Of a stretch of DNA of 64,000 bases, positions 25,935-35,268 are shown piece by piece. This DNA is from Acetobacterium malicum subsp. dehalogenans DSM 11527 (GTDB lineage: Bacteria > Bacillota > Clostridia > Eubacteriales > Eubacteriaceae), in the NCBI RefSeq assembly GCF_000472665.1, contig NZ_AXAC01000005.1:1-64000 (forward strand), in the 5' to 3' direction. Every line of letters starts with the position of its first letter. Position 1 is the first letter of the stretch. Made by a program: the position numbers and the translations under genes. The notes beneath the pieces are model-generated. The model saw only the letters and a list, made by a program, of their open reading frames with translations. It was not told where the DNA came from and ran no database searches.

Positions 25935-26945
25935 CTACTTGACATAGGTTTCGAAGATGCGGCGGGCCAGGAGGTCGGCGTCGTGGCGAACAAAACCGTT
26001 TTCCATGACAACATAGTCATCGAGAATATATTCGTATTGTTCGATTGGATTCTTAATCCCTACTACGGTCGCAGCGCATTTTTTATATTTTTCTTCAATA
26101 CTTCGGGGCAGATTGCCGGTGTTGGCCACCACATAATCGAAAATTCGGCCTTCAGCCTGATCCAGGTGATCTTCAATCGCCCGGATATGGTCTTCCTGGG
26201 TATAGCCATCGGTTTCTCCCGGTTGGGTCATGATGTTGCAGATGTAAAAACGGCGGGCCCGACTGTCAAAAATAGCTCTGGCCACATCCTTCACCAGCAG
26301 ATTGGGGATCACACTGGTGTAGAGGCTGCCGGGACCAAGCACAATCATATCGGCATTTTTGATCGCTTCGATGGTTTCGGGCAGCGGTTTGGTATCATCC
26401 TGTTTTAAAAATATCTGGGTGATCGGACTCTGCTGTTCCAGAGCCGCCAGTGGAATGGCTGTTTCACCCTCAATAATTTCGCCGTTTTTCAGGGTTGCCA
26501 TCAGTACCATCGGAGACAGGGTCACGGGCAGCACTTCCCCTTTGATCTGCAACACGTCCGAAGTGCGCCGGACGGCATCGTAAAAATCATGGCTGATGCC
26601 ATTCATAGCGGCCAGAAACAAATTGCCGAAGCTCTGCCCGGCCATCGGGCCACCAGGAAAACGATAGTTAAAGAGCTCCTGCATGACGTTTTCGTCGTCA
26701 GCCAGGGCCAGTATGCAGCTTCTGATATCGCCGGGGGGAAGAATACCCAGTTCTTCTCGCAGTTTTCCCGAGCCGCCACCGTCATCTCCGACGGTAACGA
26801 CGGCGGTGAGATTATCGGTGTATTTTTTTAAGCCCCGGAGGATCACCGATAAACCGGTGCCGCCGCCGATGGCAACGACTTTGGGGTTTCTCACTTTTAC
26901 GATATCTTTCAAGGTAAACTCCCTTATATATTCTTTCATATCCAT
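25935..26945 (-). CDS. yvcK: YvcK/CofD-like UDP-sugar-binding protein (gluconeogenesis factor)
   Basis: 336 residues from the ATG at 26945 (AAAGGATG upstream). Typical motifs: VVAIGGGTGLSVILRGLK, VVTVGDDGGGSGKLR, PPGDIRSCILAL, NLFLAAM and VLGPGSLYTSVIPNLLV. YvcK is known to bind UDP-N-acetylglucosamine and to steer carbon into the cell wall under gluconeogenic growth, a natural need of an acetogen. It is not the CofD transferase of F420 synthesis, as no other F420 genes are near. Conserved between rapZ and whiA. Confidence 0.93.
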   Translation of the reverse strand: MDMKEYIREFTLKDIVKVRNPKVVAIGGGTGLSVILRGLKKYTDNLTAVVTVGDDGGGSGKLREELGILPPGDIRSCILALADDENVMQELFNYRFPGGPMAGQSFGNLFLAAMNGISHDFYDAVRRTSDVLQIKGEVLPVTLSPMVLMATLKNGEIIEGETAIPLAALEQQSPITQIFLKQDDTKPLPETIEAIKNADMIVLGPGSLYTSVIPNLLVKDVARAIFDSRARRFYICNIMTQPGETDGYTQEDHIRAIEDHLDQAEGRIFDYVVANTGNLPRSIEEKYKKCAATVVGIKNPIEQYEYILDDYVVMENGFVRHDADLLARRIFETYVK

Positions 26946-26971
26946 GGAATCACATCCTTTATTATTGTTCT

Positions 26972-27066
26972 CGCGCACAGGGGGACGGTTCTTTTGTGCA
27001 CTTTCTAGTGAAATTTTAAGGAAAGCACAAGAAAAACCGTCCCCCGGTGCGCCACGTTATCCTTGT
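26972..27066. repeat. Family C repeat, copy 2 (full palindrome)
   Basis: GCACAGGGGGACGGTTCTTT at the left pairs with AAACCGTCCCCCGGTGC at the right, with a GTGCACTTTC...GAAAGCAC inner stem. It lies between yvcK and rapZ. This motif resembles a repeat frequent in clostridial intergenic DNA, a recollection rather than a search. Confidence 0.75.
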
Positions 27067-27074
27067 GCTATGTC

Positions 27075-27947
27075 TTAGTGGTCAAGCCGGTTTCTTTTGA
27101 TGTCCCGGTGTTTGAGGGTGGTTTCGTAGCCTTTTTCTTTGAGGGCTTTGTTTAACAGCCAGGCAAAGGTGACCGAGCGATGCTGGCCGCCGGTGCAGCC
27201 GATGGCAATTTCGACGGTATTTTTGGAAACCTTGGCAAATTGGGGAATGACAAATTCCATCAGATCCAGCAGTTTGTCATAGAAGACCGCCGCTTCCTGA
27301 AAGGACATCACGTAGTCTCTTACTGGCTGATCTTCGCCGGTTAAACTTCGCAGTTCCTGTTTATAGAAGGGATTAGGGAGAAAGCGGACATCAAAGACAA
27401 AATCGGCGCCCATCGGGCTGGCATATTTAAAACCGAAGGAATAAATTTTTACTTTTGGCCGGGAATGATCCCGGTCGACTGATAGTATTTTTTCCAGTTG
27501 TTCTTTGAGTTCTCTGACCTTAATGTCTGAAGTATCGATCACTTCATCGGCTATTTCTCTAAAATGCTCCAGGCATTTTCGTTCCTGGTGGATGGCTTCA
27601 ATCAAATTACTGGCCGTAGCAGTCAACGGATGATTGCGCCGGGTTTCCTGATAGCGGGATACCAGGACCTCGTCTCTGGCATCTAAAAAAATGAGTTTGA
27701 TATCATCTTTGGCGGACTTGTATTCAGCCAGGGGTGTATCTTTGCCATCCAGAAATACATCGCCCCGGACATCGGTTACGAGGGCTATTTTTTCGATTTC
27801 GGTGGCGGATTGCTGACAGAGATTGATGAAAGTCACAATCAGTTGCGGGGGAATGTTATCGACGCAGAAATAACCCAGATCTTCGAGGATTTGAATGGCC
27901 TGGGATTTTCCGGCTCCGGACATGCCGGTGATGATAATGATTTTCAT
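27075..27947 (-). CDS. rapZ: RNase adapter protein / nucleotide-binding protein RapZ (YvcJ)
   Basis: 290 residues. The N-terminal P-loop (GMSGAGKSQA) and Walker B-like VTDVRGDVFL define a kinase-like domain; the C-terminal RapZ domain shows GFKYASPMGADFVFDVRFLPNP, GCTGGQHRSVTFA and a closing HRDI motif. In E. coli RapZ controls GlmS through small-RNA decay; the Gram-positive homologue YvcJ binds GTP. Both link to amino-sugar supply for the cell wall, matching the yvcK and murB neighbours. AAAGGAG precedes the ATG. Confidence 0.95.
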   Translation of the reverse strand: MKIIIITGMSGAGKSQAIQILEDLGYFCVDNIPPQLIVTFINLCQQSATEIEKIALVTDVRGDVFLDGKDTPLAEYKSAKDDIKLIFLDARDEVLVSRYQETRRNHPLTATASNLIEAIHQERKCLEHFREIADEVIDTSDIKVRELKEQLEKILSVDRDHSRPKVKIYSFGFKYASPMGADFVFDVRFLPNPFYKQELRSLTGEDQPVRDYVMSFQEAAVFYDKLLDLMEFVIPQFAKVSKNTVEIAIGCTGGQHRSVTFAWLLNKALKEKGYETTLKHRDIKRNRLDH

Positions 27948-27974
27948 GGGGTCTCCTTTGCTTCTATGTTATAT

Positions 27975-28166
27975 GGCCCGGGTGTGATATGGGGACGCGA
28001 CGGGATGTCATCTCTCATAATACACTGCGATACCCGGGTATGACAGGGGGACATTTCGCCTTTCATCGCGATTATGCCCTACTGCTCGGCTCGGGCATGA
28101 CATGGGGACGCGACGTCTTTCATCCCTATCGGGCTGACAGCCGTATCGTCCCCAAGTCATACCCTA
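27975..28166. repeat. Family B repeats, copy 3 (tandem cluster)
   Basis: Three successive partial or complete B units, of which the last (28076-28166) is the cleanest palindrome: CTCGGGCATGACATGGGGACG...CGTCCCCAAGTCATACCC. The cluster fills the gap between rapZ and the PHP gene. Confidence 0.8.
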
Positions 28167-28167
28167 C

Positions 28168-28899
28168 CTATTCTGCGATGTTGATGATGCGGGTGATGGG
28201 GATGCCGGCAGCTTTGATGGTTTCCAGGGCATTGCCCATATGGCCGAGGGCGGCAATGCTATGGGCGTCGCTATTGATGGCGAAGCTGACCGGGTATTTC
28301 ATGGCGATTTTTATTTCTTCAGCGTTCAAATGATTATGTCTGGGGTTGATTTCCAGAATCACGCCGTGTTCAGCAGCGGCTTTGGCCACCGCTTCGATAT
28401 TGATGGGCATTTTATCGTTGGGATGAGTAATCAGCTTGATGGTATTGCGTTCCATCATTTTGATATAGGTCCGGGTGTTCATCGCGACTACTGCTTTTCT
28501 TAAAAAAGGCAGTACCCGGGCGGCATAATTGGGGATCGCAAAAACAAAGATATCTTTGAAACTGGCGGGGATATAACCGTAGTGGTATCCGGCTGAAATC
28601 CAGTCACAATATTTTTTTTCTTCGTCACCGATATCGATGTTTCCCTCAGCTCCGGTGATGTTGGATTCGACTGAGAGATAGATCTCGATATCGTCGTATT
28701 TTTGATTAAGGGCATCAATTTCAGCCCGCATTTTGGCAAAATTCTTTTTTCGTACCCCAAACATCGGATGGCTGCGGCCGTGATCAGAAATGGTGATCGC
28801 TGTCAGGCCAATTTCACGGGCCTGGGCCACCATTTCGGCAATGGTATTTTTGCCGTGGCTATAGGTTGTATGGGTGTGCATATCATGTGTTATTTTCAT
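28168..28899 (-). CDS. PHP-domain phosphoesterase (YcdX-like)
   Basis: 243 residues from the ATG at 28899 (AAGGAA upstream). PHP metal ligands: DMHTHTTYSHGKN, ITISDHGRSHP, YLSVESNITG, ITHPND, LEINPRH and FAINSDAHS. PHP proteins bind two or three metals and hydrolyse phosphate esters. It is the PHP gene placed between murB and rapZ in many clostridia; the substrate is unknown (histidinol phosphate is only one candidate). Confidence 0.85.
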   Translation of the reverse strand: MKITHDMHTHTTYSHGKNTIAEMVAQAREIGLTAITISDHGRSHPMFGVRKKNFAKMRAEIDALNQKYDDIEIYLSVESNITGAEGNIDIGDEEKKYCDWISAGYHYGYIPASFKDIFVFAIPNYAARVLPFLRKAVVAMNTRTYIKMMERNTIKLITHPNDKMPINIEAVAKAAAEHGVILEINPRHNHLNAEEIKIAMKYPVSFAINSDAHSIAALGHMGNALETIKAAGIPITRIINIAE

Positions 28900-28952
28900 G
28901 CTGTTCCTTATATCGTCTTGAGACATGGGATATTTCTTTAATTATACAACGG

Positions 28953-29030
28953 TACCCGGGCATGACATGGGGACATTTCGCCTTTCATCCCGACGGGCTG
29001 ACAGGCGTAACGTCCCCAAGTCACACTCGA
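28953..29030. repeat. Family B repeat, copy 4
   Basis: ACCCGGGCATGACATGGGGAC...ACGTCCCCAAGTCACACTC with the TTTCATCCCGACGGGCTGACA core. It lies immediately behind the murB stop codon. Confidence 0.8.
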
Positions 29031-29031
29031 C

Positions 29032-29937
29032 TTAGTCGTTTCCGATGACGATGACTTCGGTTTTCAGGTCGACGTCAAATTTTTCTTTAACCGCTGCCTG
29101 GATCGCACCGATGAGGTTTAAGATATCGGCAGCGGTGGCACCGCCTTTATTGATAACAAAGCCGCTGTGTTTTTCGGACACCTGGGCTCCGCCGATGGCA
29201 TAACCTTGAAAACCGGCATCCTGAACCAGTTTGCCGGCATAGTAACCGACTGGTCGGCGGAAGGTGCTGCCGGCACTGGGGTATTCCAGCGGTTGCTTGC
29301 TTTGTCGTTGGTTATTTAAATCGAGCATTTTTGCTTCGATTTGTTGGTAGTCGCCACTTTTCAAACCCAGTTCGACACTGACCAGAACCCAATGGTGCTG
29401 TTGCAGGATGCTGGACCGGTAGCCAAAATGGCACTGATCGGCAGGAATTGTTTTCAGGCTGCCATCTTCTAAGATCACGGTGATGCTCGTGATGACCCCC
29501 TTCATTTCACCGTCGTAGGCACCGGCATTCATGGTAACGGCACCACCCAGACTACCGGGAATGCCCGAGGCAAATTCCAGACCGGTGAGTTTTTCTTTCA
29601 GGGCCACGTTGGCCAGATCTTTCAGACTGATTCCCGGCTCGGCAATCAGGGTTTCCCCCACTGTTTCAACCTGATTAAGGGCTTTGGTATTGATGATGAT
29701 GCCACTGTAACCTTTATCCCGGACGATCAGGTTGCTGCCGTTACCCATAATATAGAGGGGTTTTTGGGATTCTTTGCAGATTTCCAGTACAGCTTGCAAT
29801 TCTGCCCGGGACTGGGGCATTAAAAAAAGGTCTGCCGGCCCCCCAACCTTAAAGGATGTATGGTTTTTCATGGGTTCATTTTCTTTTATATTTTCGACCG
29901 CCATAATGGCCTGCAGTTTTTTAATGAGATTATTCAT
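29032..29937 (-). CDS. murB: UDP-N-acetylenolpyruvoylglucosamine reductase
   Basis: 301 residues. FAD-binding PCMH fold: NHTSFKVGGPADLFLMP, YIMGNGSNLIVRDKGYSGIII and the GIPGSLGGAVTMNAGAYDGE loop; the catalytic Ser is in PSAGSTFRRP and the end shows AQVSEKHSGFVINKGGATA (Glu/Lys of the active site). It makes UDP-N-acetylmuramate with NADPH in peptidoglycan synthesis. Type II MurB size. AGGAAG lies upstream of the ATG. It heads the murB-PHP-rapZ-yvcK-whiA group. Confidence 0.96.
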   Translation of the reverse strand: MNNLIKKLQAIMAVENIKENEPMKNHTSFKVGGPADLFLMPQSRAELQAVLEICKESQKPLYIMGNGSNLIVRDKGYSGIIINTKALNQVETVGETLIAEPGISLKDLANVALKEKLTGLEFASGIPGSLGGAVTMNAGAYDGEMKGVITSITVILEDGSLKTIPADQCHFGYRSSILQQHHWVLVSVELGLKSGDYQQIEAKMLDLNNQRQSKQPLEYPSAGSTFRRPVGYYAGKLVQDAGFQGYAIGGAQVSEKHSGFVINKGGATAADILNLIGAIQAAVKEKFDVDLKTEVIVIGND

Positions 29938-29962
29938 ATGATTACTTCCTAACTTTTTACAA

Positions 29963-30113
29963 CGATGCTCGGGTATGACATGGGGACATTTCGTCTTTCA
30001 GAACGACGGCGCTGCTCGGATGAGACAATGGGACATTTCGCCTGTCATCCCGATGGGCTGACAGGTGTAACGTCCCCTTTTCTCATCCTTCCGGTCCCCA
30101 TGTCATACCCTAC
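29963..30113. repeat. Family B repeats, copy 5 (double)
   Basis: Two B-type units between comF and murB. The second has the core TCATCCCGATGGGCTGACA and a CCGGTCCCCATGTCATACCC end. Confidence 0.75.
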
Positions 30114-30169
30114 TGCCAGTGCTTTTTTGTAATAAATTCATCATACCATTATTTTTTGAGATTCGCCAC

Positions 30170-30198
30170 AAAAAAAGGCCCGGGGCGGGTCTTTTTAA
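30170..30198 (-). terminator. Terminator after comF
   Basis: On the minus strand GACCCG...CGGGCC with a short loop, then a run of seven T. Confidence 0.7.
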
Positions 30199-30210
30199 GA
30201 ATCTTTAATG

Positions 30211-30960
30211 CTATTCGGTGACGGCGCAGAGGGTAGCGATACAGACCTGGGCGGCGCCGGCTTCCAGTAGGGTGGCGCTGGTTTCTGCCAGAGTGGCGCC
30301 GGTGGTGAGGACATCATCGACCAGCAGGATGGTTTTATTTTGAATGGCTGCGGCGGTTTCTACATTAAAAGCACCGGTGAGGTTGCGAAGTCGTTCTTCC
30401 CGGCCCTGGCCGATCTGATGGGGTGTATCCCGGCTGCGAAGAAGGATTTTGGTGGTCAATTCCGGGGCTGGGGAAATTTTCTGAGCTAAACCTTCATGAA
30501 TACCCTGAGCGATCTTTTCACTCTGGTTGTAGCCCCGTTCTGATTGGCGGTTGGGGTGTAGCGGAACCGGAATGATCAGATCCACTTCATCGATCCACTG
30601 ACATTGGGCGATGGCCGCTCCCATTTGGGTACCAACCCAGATCCCCAGGTAGGGACGGTCTTTGAATTTGATGGCATGGACGATTTTTTTACCGGCGTCT
30701 TCATAGTTCAGATGGGCATAACCAGCGGCAAAGGGCAGGTTGAGTTTAGCACAGGGGTTACACACATCACGATGATCACGAAAAATCGGTCGTCCACACC
30801 GGACACAGGTGGGGTTGTTGATGATCGGCAGATCATCTTCGCATTGATGGCATAAAAACCGGTCGGTCACAAAAAGCACCTTGCCACAGATGGGGCAGGT
30901 GCCGTTTTTGAGAAAAAGGTTGTTTTCGAGGAAGGTCAGGAGGGTTTGTCTCAGGTTCAT
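30211..30960 (-). CDS. comF: ComF-family phosphoribosyltransferase-like protein
   Basis: 249 residues. An N-terminal zinc-binding double-Cys region (CPICGKVL, CHQCEDD, CVRCGRP, CNPC) is followed by the PRPP-binding type I phosphoribosyltransferase fold with LIIPVPLHPNRQSERGYNQSE and the PRPP loop ILLVDDVLTTGATLAE. ComFC proteins take part in DNA uptake for natural transformation. Downstream of recD2 on the same strand, but repeats B6 lie between them. Confidence 0.9.
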   Translation of the reverse strand: MNLRQTLLTFLENNLFLKNGTCPICGKVLFVTDRFLCHQCEDDLPIINNPTCVRCGRPIFRDHRDVCNPCAKLNLPFAAGYAHLNYEDAGKKIVHAIKFKDRPYLGIWVGTQMGAAIAQCQWIDEVDLIIPVPLHPNRQSERGYNQSEKIAQGIHEGLAQKISPAPELTTKILLRSRDTPHQIGQGREERLRNLTGAFNVETAAAIQNKTILLVDDVLTTGATLAETSATLLEAGAAQVCIATLCAVTE

Positions 30961-31011
30961 GGTTACCTCTTTTCGGGCGAAGACGGTTCGCCGCTGGGAA
31001 ATAATACAAAG

Positions 31012-31150
31012 TTGTCCGGATGTGACAAGGGGACATTTCGCCTTTCATCCCTTACTGTTCGGCCCGGGCATGACATGGGGACGCGACGTCTTTCATCCCG
31101 ATCGGGCTGACATCCGTAACGTCCCCAAGTCATGCCCTATCTGCCCCTAA
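31012..31150. repeat. Family B repeats, copy 6 (double)
   Basis: A partial unit followed by a complete palindrome, CCCGGGCATGACATGGGGACG...ACGTCCCCAAGTCATGCCC. The last copy to the right; none is seen beyond recD2. Confidence 0.8.
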
Positions 31151-31161
31151 GTCACGTCCTC

Positions 31162-33375
31162 TTACACCATCGGGTTTTTGATGTAGGCGATAATACGGTC
31201 GCGGAGAGCGGTCTGGCGGTTTTGGGATTCGCTGGATTTGATCATTTGCCGAAAGACGTACTGATTGCCCATCAGGATCAGCAATTTCTTGGCCCGGGTG
31301 ACGGCGGTGTAGAGGAGCTTCCGATTGAGAAAGAGGGGTGGTCCGCCAACGATGGGCATGACGACCACCGGGAACTCGCTGCCCTGGCTTTTGTGCACGG
31401 TCATGGCGTAGGCGTGAGTGATTTCATCCATCTGGTCAAAGTCATAGGTCACCCGCTTGCCGTCGTTGAAAAGAATGGCAAAGGATTTTTCGCGGCTGCT
31501 GATATTTTCCAGAATACCGATATCACCGTTGTAGATTCCTTCGCCTTGTTCCAGCGATAAGGTGTCTTCCCACTTGATCCGGTAATTGTTTTTAATCTGC
31601 ATGACCTTATCGCCCTCCCTGTAAATAACCATTCCAAATTCCCGTTGGGCCCGATTATCCCGGGGCGGATTGAGGACCGCTTGGAGTTCCCGGTTCAGGT
31701 TGATGACCCCGACCTTGCCATTTTTCATCGGGGAGATCACCTGGATGTCACTGATACTGTCAAACCCTTTGGCGATGGGCAGCCGGTTGGTAACCAGCTC
31801 CAGGATATCCCGCAGCAGTTTATCACCGTCGTTTTTATTGAGAAATAAAAAATCCGAATCGTTGTTGATGTCCGGGATCTGGCCGTGGTTGATTTCATAG
31901 GCGTTAACGGAAATCATACTTTCATCCGACTGGCGATAGATCCGGTCAAGACTGAGTACCTTGATGGCACCACTTTCGATGATGTCTTTTAAAACATTGC
32001 CCGGTCCCACCGATGGCAGTTGGTCGGCATCGCCCACCATAATCAATCGGGTGCCGGGCTGGACGGCCATCAACAGACTGTCCATCAACAGAATATCAAT
32101 CATCGAGGATTCATCGACGATGATGGCATCGACATCGAGGGGATTGGTTTCATCCTTGCTGAAGCTGGGAAAGTCATCGTCCTGGCTGTATTCATATTCC
32201 AACAGGCGATGGATGGTTTTGGCCTCGTTGCCGGTGGTTTCGGCGATCCGCTTGGCGGCCCGACCAGTGGGTGCCGCCAGCACGGTTTTCAGACCCAGAT
32301 CTTTAAAAATCCGGACGATCCCGTTGATGATGGTGGTTTTACCAGTGCCTGGACCGCCGGTGATGATAATCACGCCGTTGTCCATCGCCGCGGCAATGGC
32401 TTCCCGCTGTTTATTATCCAGGGTAATTGACATATCGCGTTCATAGTCTTTTATCTTGGCATCGATGTTAACATTAGCGATTTTATAGGTCATCTGACTG
32501 ATTCTGGCCATCGAAAGGGCGGCGTTGTCCTCGGCTTCGTAAAGATTACGGGGATAATAAACGCGCTGGTCGGCCACTTCCTCCTGGATGATCCGTCCCA
32601 TTAACACCAGTTCCCCCAATTGGGCGTTAATCTCGTCTTCATCCACCCCCAGGATCCGGGAGCTGGTCTGAATCAGCTCGGTTTCGGTCATATAGGTATT
32701 GCCACGATTATAACATTCGCCCAGTGAATAGTTAATCCCGGCCAGGATCCGGCCGGGGCTATTCTCTTCAAAGCCCAGATGGTTGGCAATCTGATCAGCG
32801 ATTTTAAAGCCGATACCGCGGATATCGTCGATCATCTGATAAGGGTTATTCAGCAGCACCGAAATGGTATCAAATTTGTAGGTCTTGTAGAGCTTCATGG
32901 CCCAGTTGGCAGAAATGCCATAGTCCTGGATCTGGATCATGATCTGTCTTACTTCCCGCTGTTCATGATAGACTTCTTTGATGGCCGCCAGGGTTTTCTT
33001 GCCGATGCCTTTAATTTCCGACAACCGCTCGGGATTATTATCCAGGATATTCAGGGTTTCTTCACCAAACCGGGCGACGATTGCTTTCGCAGTTTTTTCG
33101 CCGATACCGGGCAGGATACCAGACGACAGATAGCGGGTGATACCTTCGGTGGAAGTGGGGATTTCCATCGCATATGTTTCCATGGTGAACTGATCGCCGT
33201 AGTTTTTATGCTCGGTCCAGTAACCGGTGAGTTTGAGGTATTCCCCATGATTCAGTTCGTCGAAATTACCGACCACGGTGACCAGATCGCCGTCGATATC
33301 AAAATGAGCGACGGTGTAGCCGTTGCTTGTGTTTCTAAAGACGATGTGCTCCACCGTTCCCTTAATGGTTTCCAT
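31162..33375 (-). CDS. recD2: RecD2-type SF1B DNA helicase
   Basis: 737 residues. N-terminal OB-like part and helix-hairpin-helix repeats (LSEIKGIGKKTLAAIKEV, IDDIRGIGFKIADQIANHLG), then the helicase core with Walker A IITGGPGTGKTTIINGI, motif II VDAIIVDESSMIDILL, motif III MVGDADQLPSVGPGNVL, motif V/VI AYAMTVHKSQGSEFP and LLYTAVTRAKKLL. RecD2 unwinds DNA 5' to 3' outside a RecBCD complex and acts in repair. AGGAG site upstream of the ATG; the gene stands alone behind the hydrogenase terminator. Confidence 0.95.
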   Translation of the reverse strand: METIKGTVEHIVFRNTSNGYTVAHFDIDGDLVTVVGNFDELNHGEYLKLTGYWTEHKNYGDQFTMETYAMEIPTSTEGITRYLSSGILPGIGEKTAKAIVARFGEETLNILDNNPERLSEIKGIGKKTLAAIKEVYHEQREVRQIMIQIQDYGISANWAMKLYKTYKFDTISVLLNNPYQMIDDIRGIGFKIADQIANHLGFEENSPGRILAGINYSLGECYNRGNTYMTETELIQTSSRILGVDEDEINAQLGELVLMGRIIQEEVADQRVYYPRNLYEAEDNAALSMARISQMTYKIANVNIDAKIKDYERDMSITLDNKQREAIAAAMDNGVIIITGGPGTGKTTIINGIVRIFKDLGLKTVLAAPTGRAAKRIAETTGNEAKTIHRLLEYEYSQDDDFPSFSKDETNPLDVDAIIVDESSMIDILLMDSLLMAVQPGTRLIMVGDADQLPSVGPGNVLKDIIESGAIKVLSLDRIYRQSDESMISVNAYEINHGQIPDINNDSDFLFLNKNDGDKLLRDILELVTNRLPIAKGFDSISDIQVISPMKNGKVGVINLNRELQAVLNPPRDNRAQREFGMVIYREGDKVMQIKNNYRIKWEDTLSLEQGEGIYNGDIGILENISSREKSFAILFNDGKRVTYDFDQMDEITHAYAMTVHKSQGSEFPVVVMPIVGGPPLFLNRKLLYTAVTRAKKLLILMGNQYVFRQMIKSSESQNRQTALRDRIIAYIKNPMV

Positions 33376-33413
33376 GATTTGCTCCTGTAAGTGTAGATTA
33401 TTGCCTTAATTAT

Positions 33414-33450
33414 AACACAAAAAAAGACCCATTATTGGGCCTTTTTTTTG
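33414..33450 (-). terminator. Terminator of the hydrogenase operon
   Basis: CCCA-TTAT-TGGG flanked by A-run and T-run; readable in both directions, placed between hydA1 and recD2. Confidence 0.75.
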
Positions 33451-33497
33451 TTTATCTGTTTCTATTTAAAGCTTAATCGCTTATTTAATCTTTCTGA

Positions 33498-35249
33498 TTA
33501 AACCAATTTTGGTTTTACTGAGTAAGATGTGTGTAATAAGTGATGGGCTTTGTGACCGTTTGGTTCTTCCAGGTATTCTTCGTAAAGACGGATTACGGAA
33601 GGATTCTGGTGAGATTTACGGTAGGTTAAAACATTGGCATCTTCATCATAAAGGGCTTTGGCTCTTTCAACGCGGATATCCACATCCATTTTATCTTTAG
33701 CCGATACGATTGGTTGTCCACCACCGTTGACACAGCCGCCTGGGCAAGCCATCAGTTCGATGAAGTGGGTATCAGCCAGTTCGCCAGCTTTTAATTGTTC
33801 CATGACTTCGCGGATATTAGCTCCACCATGAGCAACCATCAGATTTACTTTTAAATCTGGCGTTACATCAACGCTGGCTTTTTTGATGCCGTCAACGCCA
33901 CGAACAACTTGATATTCAATTTCTTGAATGTCTTTTTTGTTTAATACGTCAGCAACGGTTCTAACGGCTGCTTCCATAACACCACCGGTAGCTCCGAAGA
34001 TAACGGCGGCACCTGTAGATTCACCATAGTAATCGTCAAAGTCTTCGTCTGGCAATTTATTAAACAGGATCCGGGCTTCTTTGATCATTCGCGCTAATTC
34101 ACGGGTAGTGATGGAAATATCAACATCGGCGTTGCCGTCGGTACATAATTCTTCTCGTTGTACTTCGTATTTTTTAGCGGTACAAGGCATGATTGAAACA
34201 ACAACCATATCTTTAGGATCGATGCCATTAGCTTGAGCATAGTGGCTCTTTAATAAAGCACCAGTAATGTTTTGTGGTGATTTACAGCTGGACAGATGAG
34301 GAATTGCTTCTGGATAGTAGGTTTCGATAAATTTAATCCAACCTGGTGAACAGGAAGTAATCATTGGCAGAACGCCACCATTGGTCACACGGCCAATCAG
34401 TTCGGTTCCTTCTTCCATGATACAGACATCAGCACCGAAATCGGTATCGAATACTTTATCAAATCCCAGTCTGCGCAATGCAGCAGCCATTTTTCCGGTT
34501 ACTGATGTTCCCATTGGGTAACCGAATTCTTCACCTAAACCGGCACGAACAGCGGGAGCTGTTTGCACGATAACGGTTTTTGAAGGATCCGCGATGGCAT
34601 CCCAGACCCGTTGAATGTCTGATTTTTCTTTTAAAGCGCCAACTGGACAGTTGATGATACATTGACCACAGTTAATACAGCCAACTTCTGCCAGTGATTT
34701 GTTAAATACTGGTTGAACCTGTGAGGTAAAGCCACGGCCAACGCTGCCAAGTACGGCAACGCTTTGAACGTTGGTACAAACGGATACACAACGCTTGCAA
34801 AGGATACATTTCGTTTCGTCTCTTACTACTGATGTAGATAAATCATCAACTAATGTTCCTGATTTATCGCCTTCGAAGGGAATTTCAGAAACGCCCAGGT
34901 CAGTTGCCAGCGATTGTAATTCGCAGTTTTCGCTACGAACACAGGTAGTACATTCGCGATTATGGTTAGAAAGGATTAATTCAAGATTTACACGTCTTGC
35001 TTTTCTGACTGCTGGAGAGTTTGTCAGTACTTCGATGCCATTGGCAACTGGGTAAACACAAGCTGCTTGTAAAGCTCTTGCTCCAGCGATTTCAACTAAA
35101 CACATCCGACAAGCACCAATCTCGTTAACATCTTTCAGGTAACAGAGAGTGGGGATATCGATATTGCTTTGGCGAGCCGCTTCTAAAATGGTTGTTCCTT
35201 CGGGAACAGTCATTTCCTGACCGTTTATTTTAAATGTTACTTCTTTCAT
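33498..35249 (-). CDS. hydA1: [FeFe] hydrogenase catalytic subunit of electron-bifurcating hydrogenase
   Basis: 583 residues. N-terminal [2Fe-2S] domain (IPTLCYLKDVNEIGACRMC), a His-Cys3 [4Fe-4S] segment (HNRECTTCVRSENCELQ), two [4Fe-4S] motifs (CILCKRCVSVC, CINCGQCIINCP), then the H-cluster domain with TSCSPGW, MPCTAKKYE and MACPGGCVNGGGQP. This layout is the monomer core of group A trimeric/tetrameric bifurcating hydrogenases. With HydB and HydC it couples H2 to NAD and ferredoxin at once in the cytoplasm. Last gene of the operon; ribosome binding site GGAGG. The three maturase genes are not in the window. Confidence 0.95.
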   Translation of the reverse strand: MKEVTFKINGQEMTVPEGTTILEAARQSNIDIPTLCYLKDVNEIGACRMCLVEIAGARALQAACVYPVANGIEVLTNSPAVRKARRVNLELILSNHNRECTTCVRSENCELQSLATDLGVSEIPFEGDKSGTLVDDLSTSVVRDETKCILCKRCVSVCTNVQSVAVLGSVGRGFTSQVQPVFNKSLAEVGCINCGQCIINCPVGALKEKSDIQRVWDAIADPSKTVIVQTAPAVRAGLGEEFGYPMGTSVTGKMAAALRRLGFDKVFDTDFGADVCIMEEGTELIGRVTNGGVLPMITSCSPGWIKFIETYYPEAIPHLSSCKSPQNITGALLKSHYAQANGIDPKDMVVVSIMPCTAKKYEVQREELCTDGNADVDISITTRELARMIKEARILFNKLPDEDFDDYYGESTGAAVIFGATGGVMEAAVRTVADVLNKKDIQEIEYQVVRGVDGIKKASVDVTPDLKVNLMVAHGGANIREVMEQLKAGELADTHFIELMACPGGCVNGGGQPIVSAKDKMDVDIRVERAKALYDEDANVLTYRKSHQNPSVIRLYEEYLEEPNGHKAHHLLHTSYSVKPKLV

Positions 35250-35268
35250 TGTTTTAATGACCTCCTAA

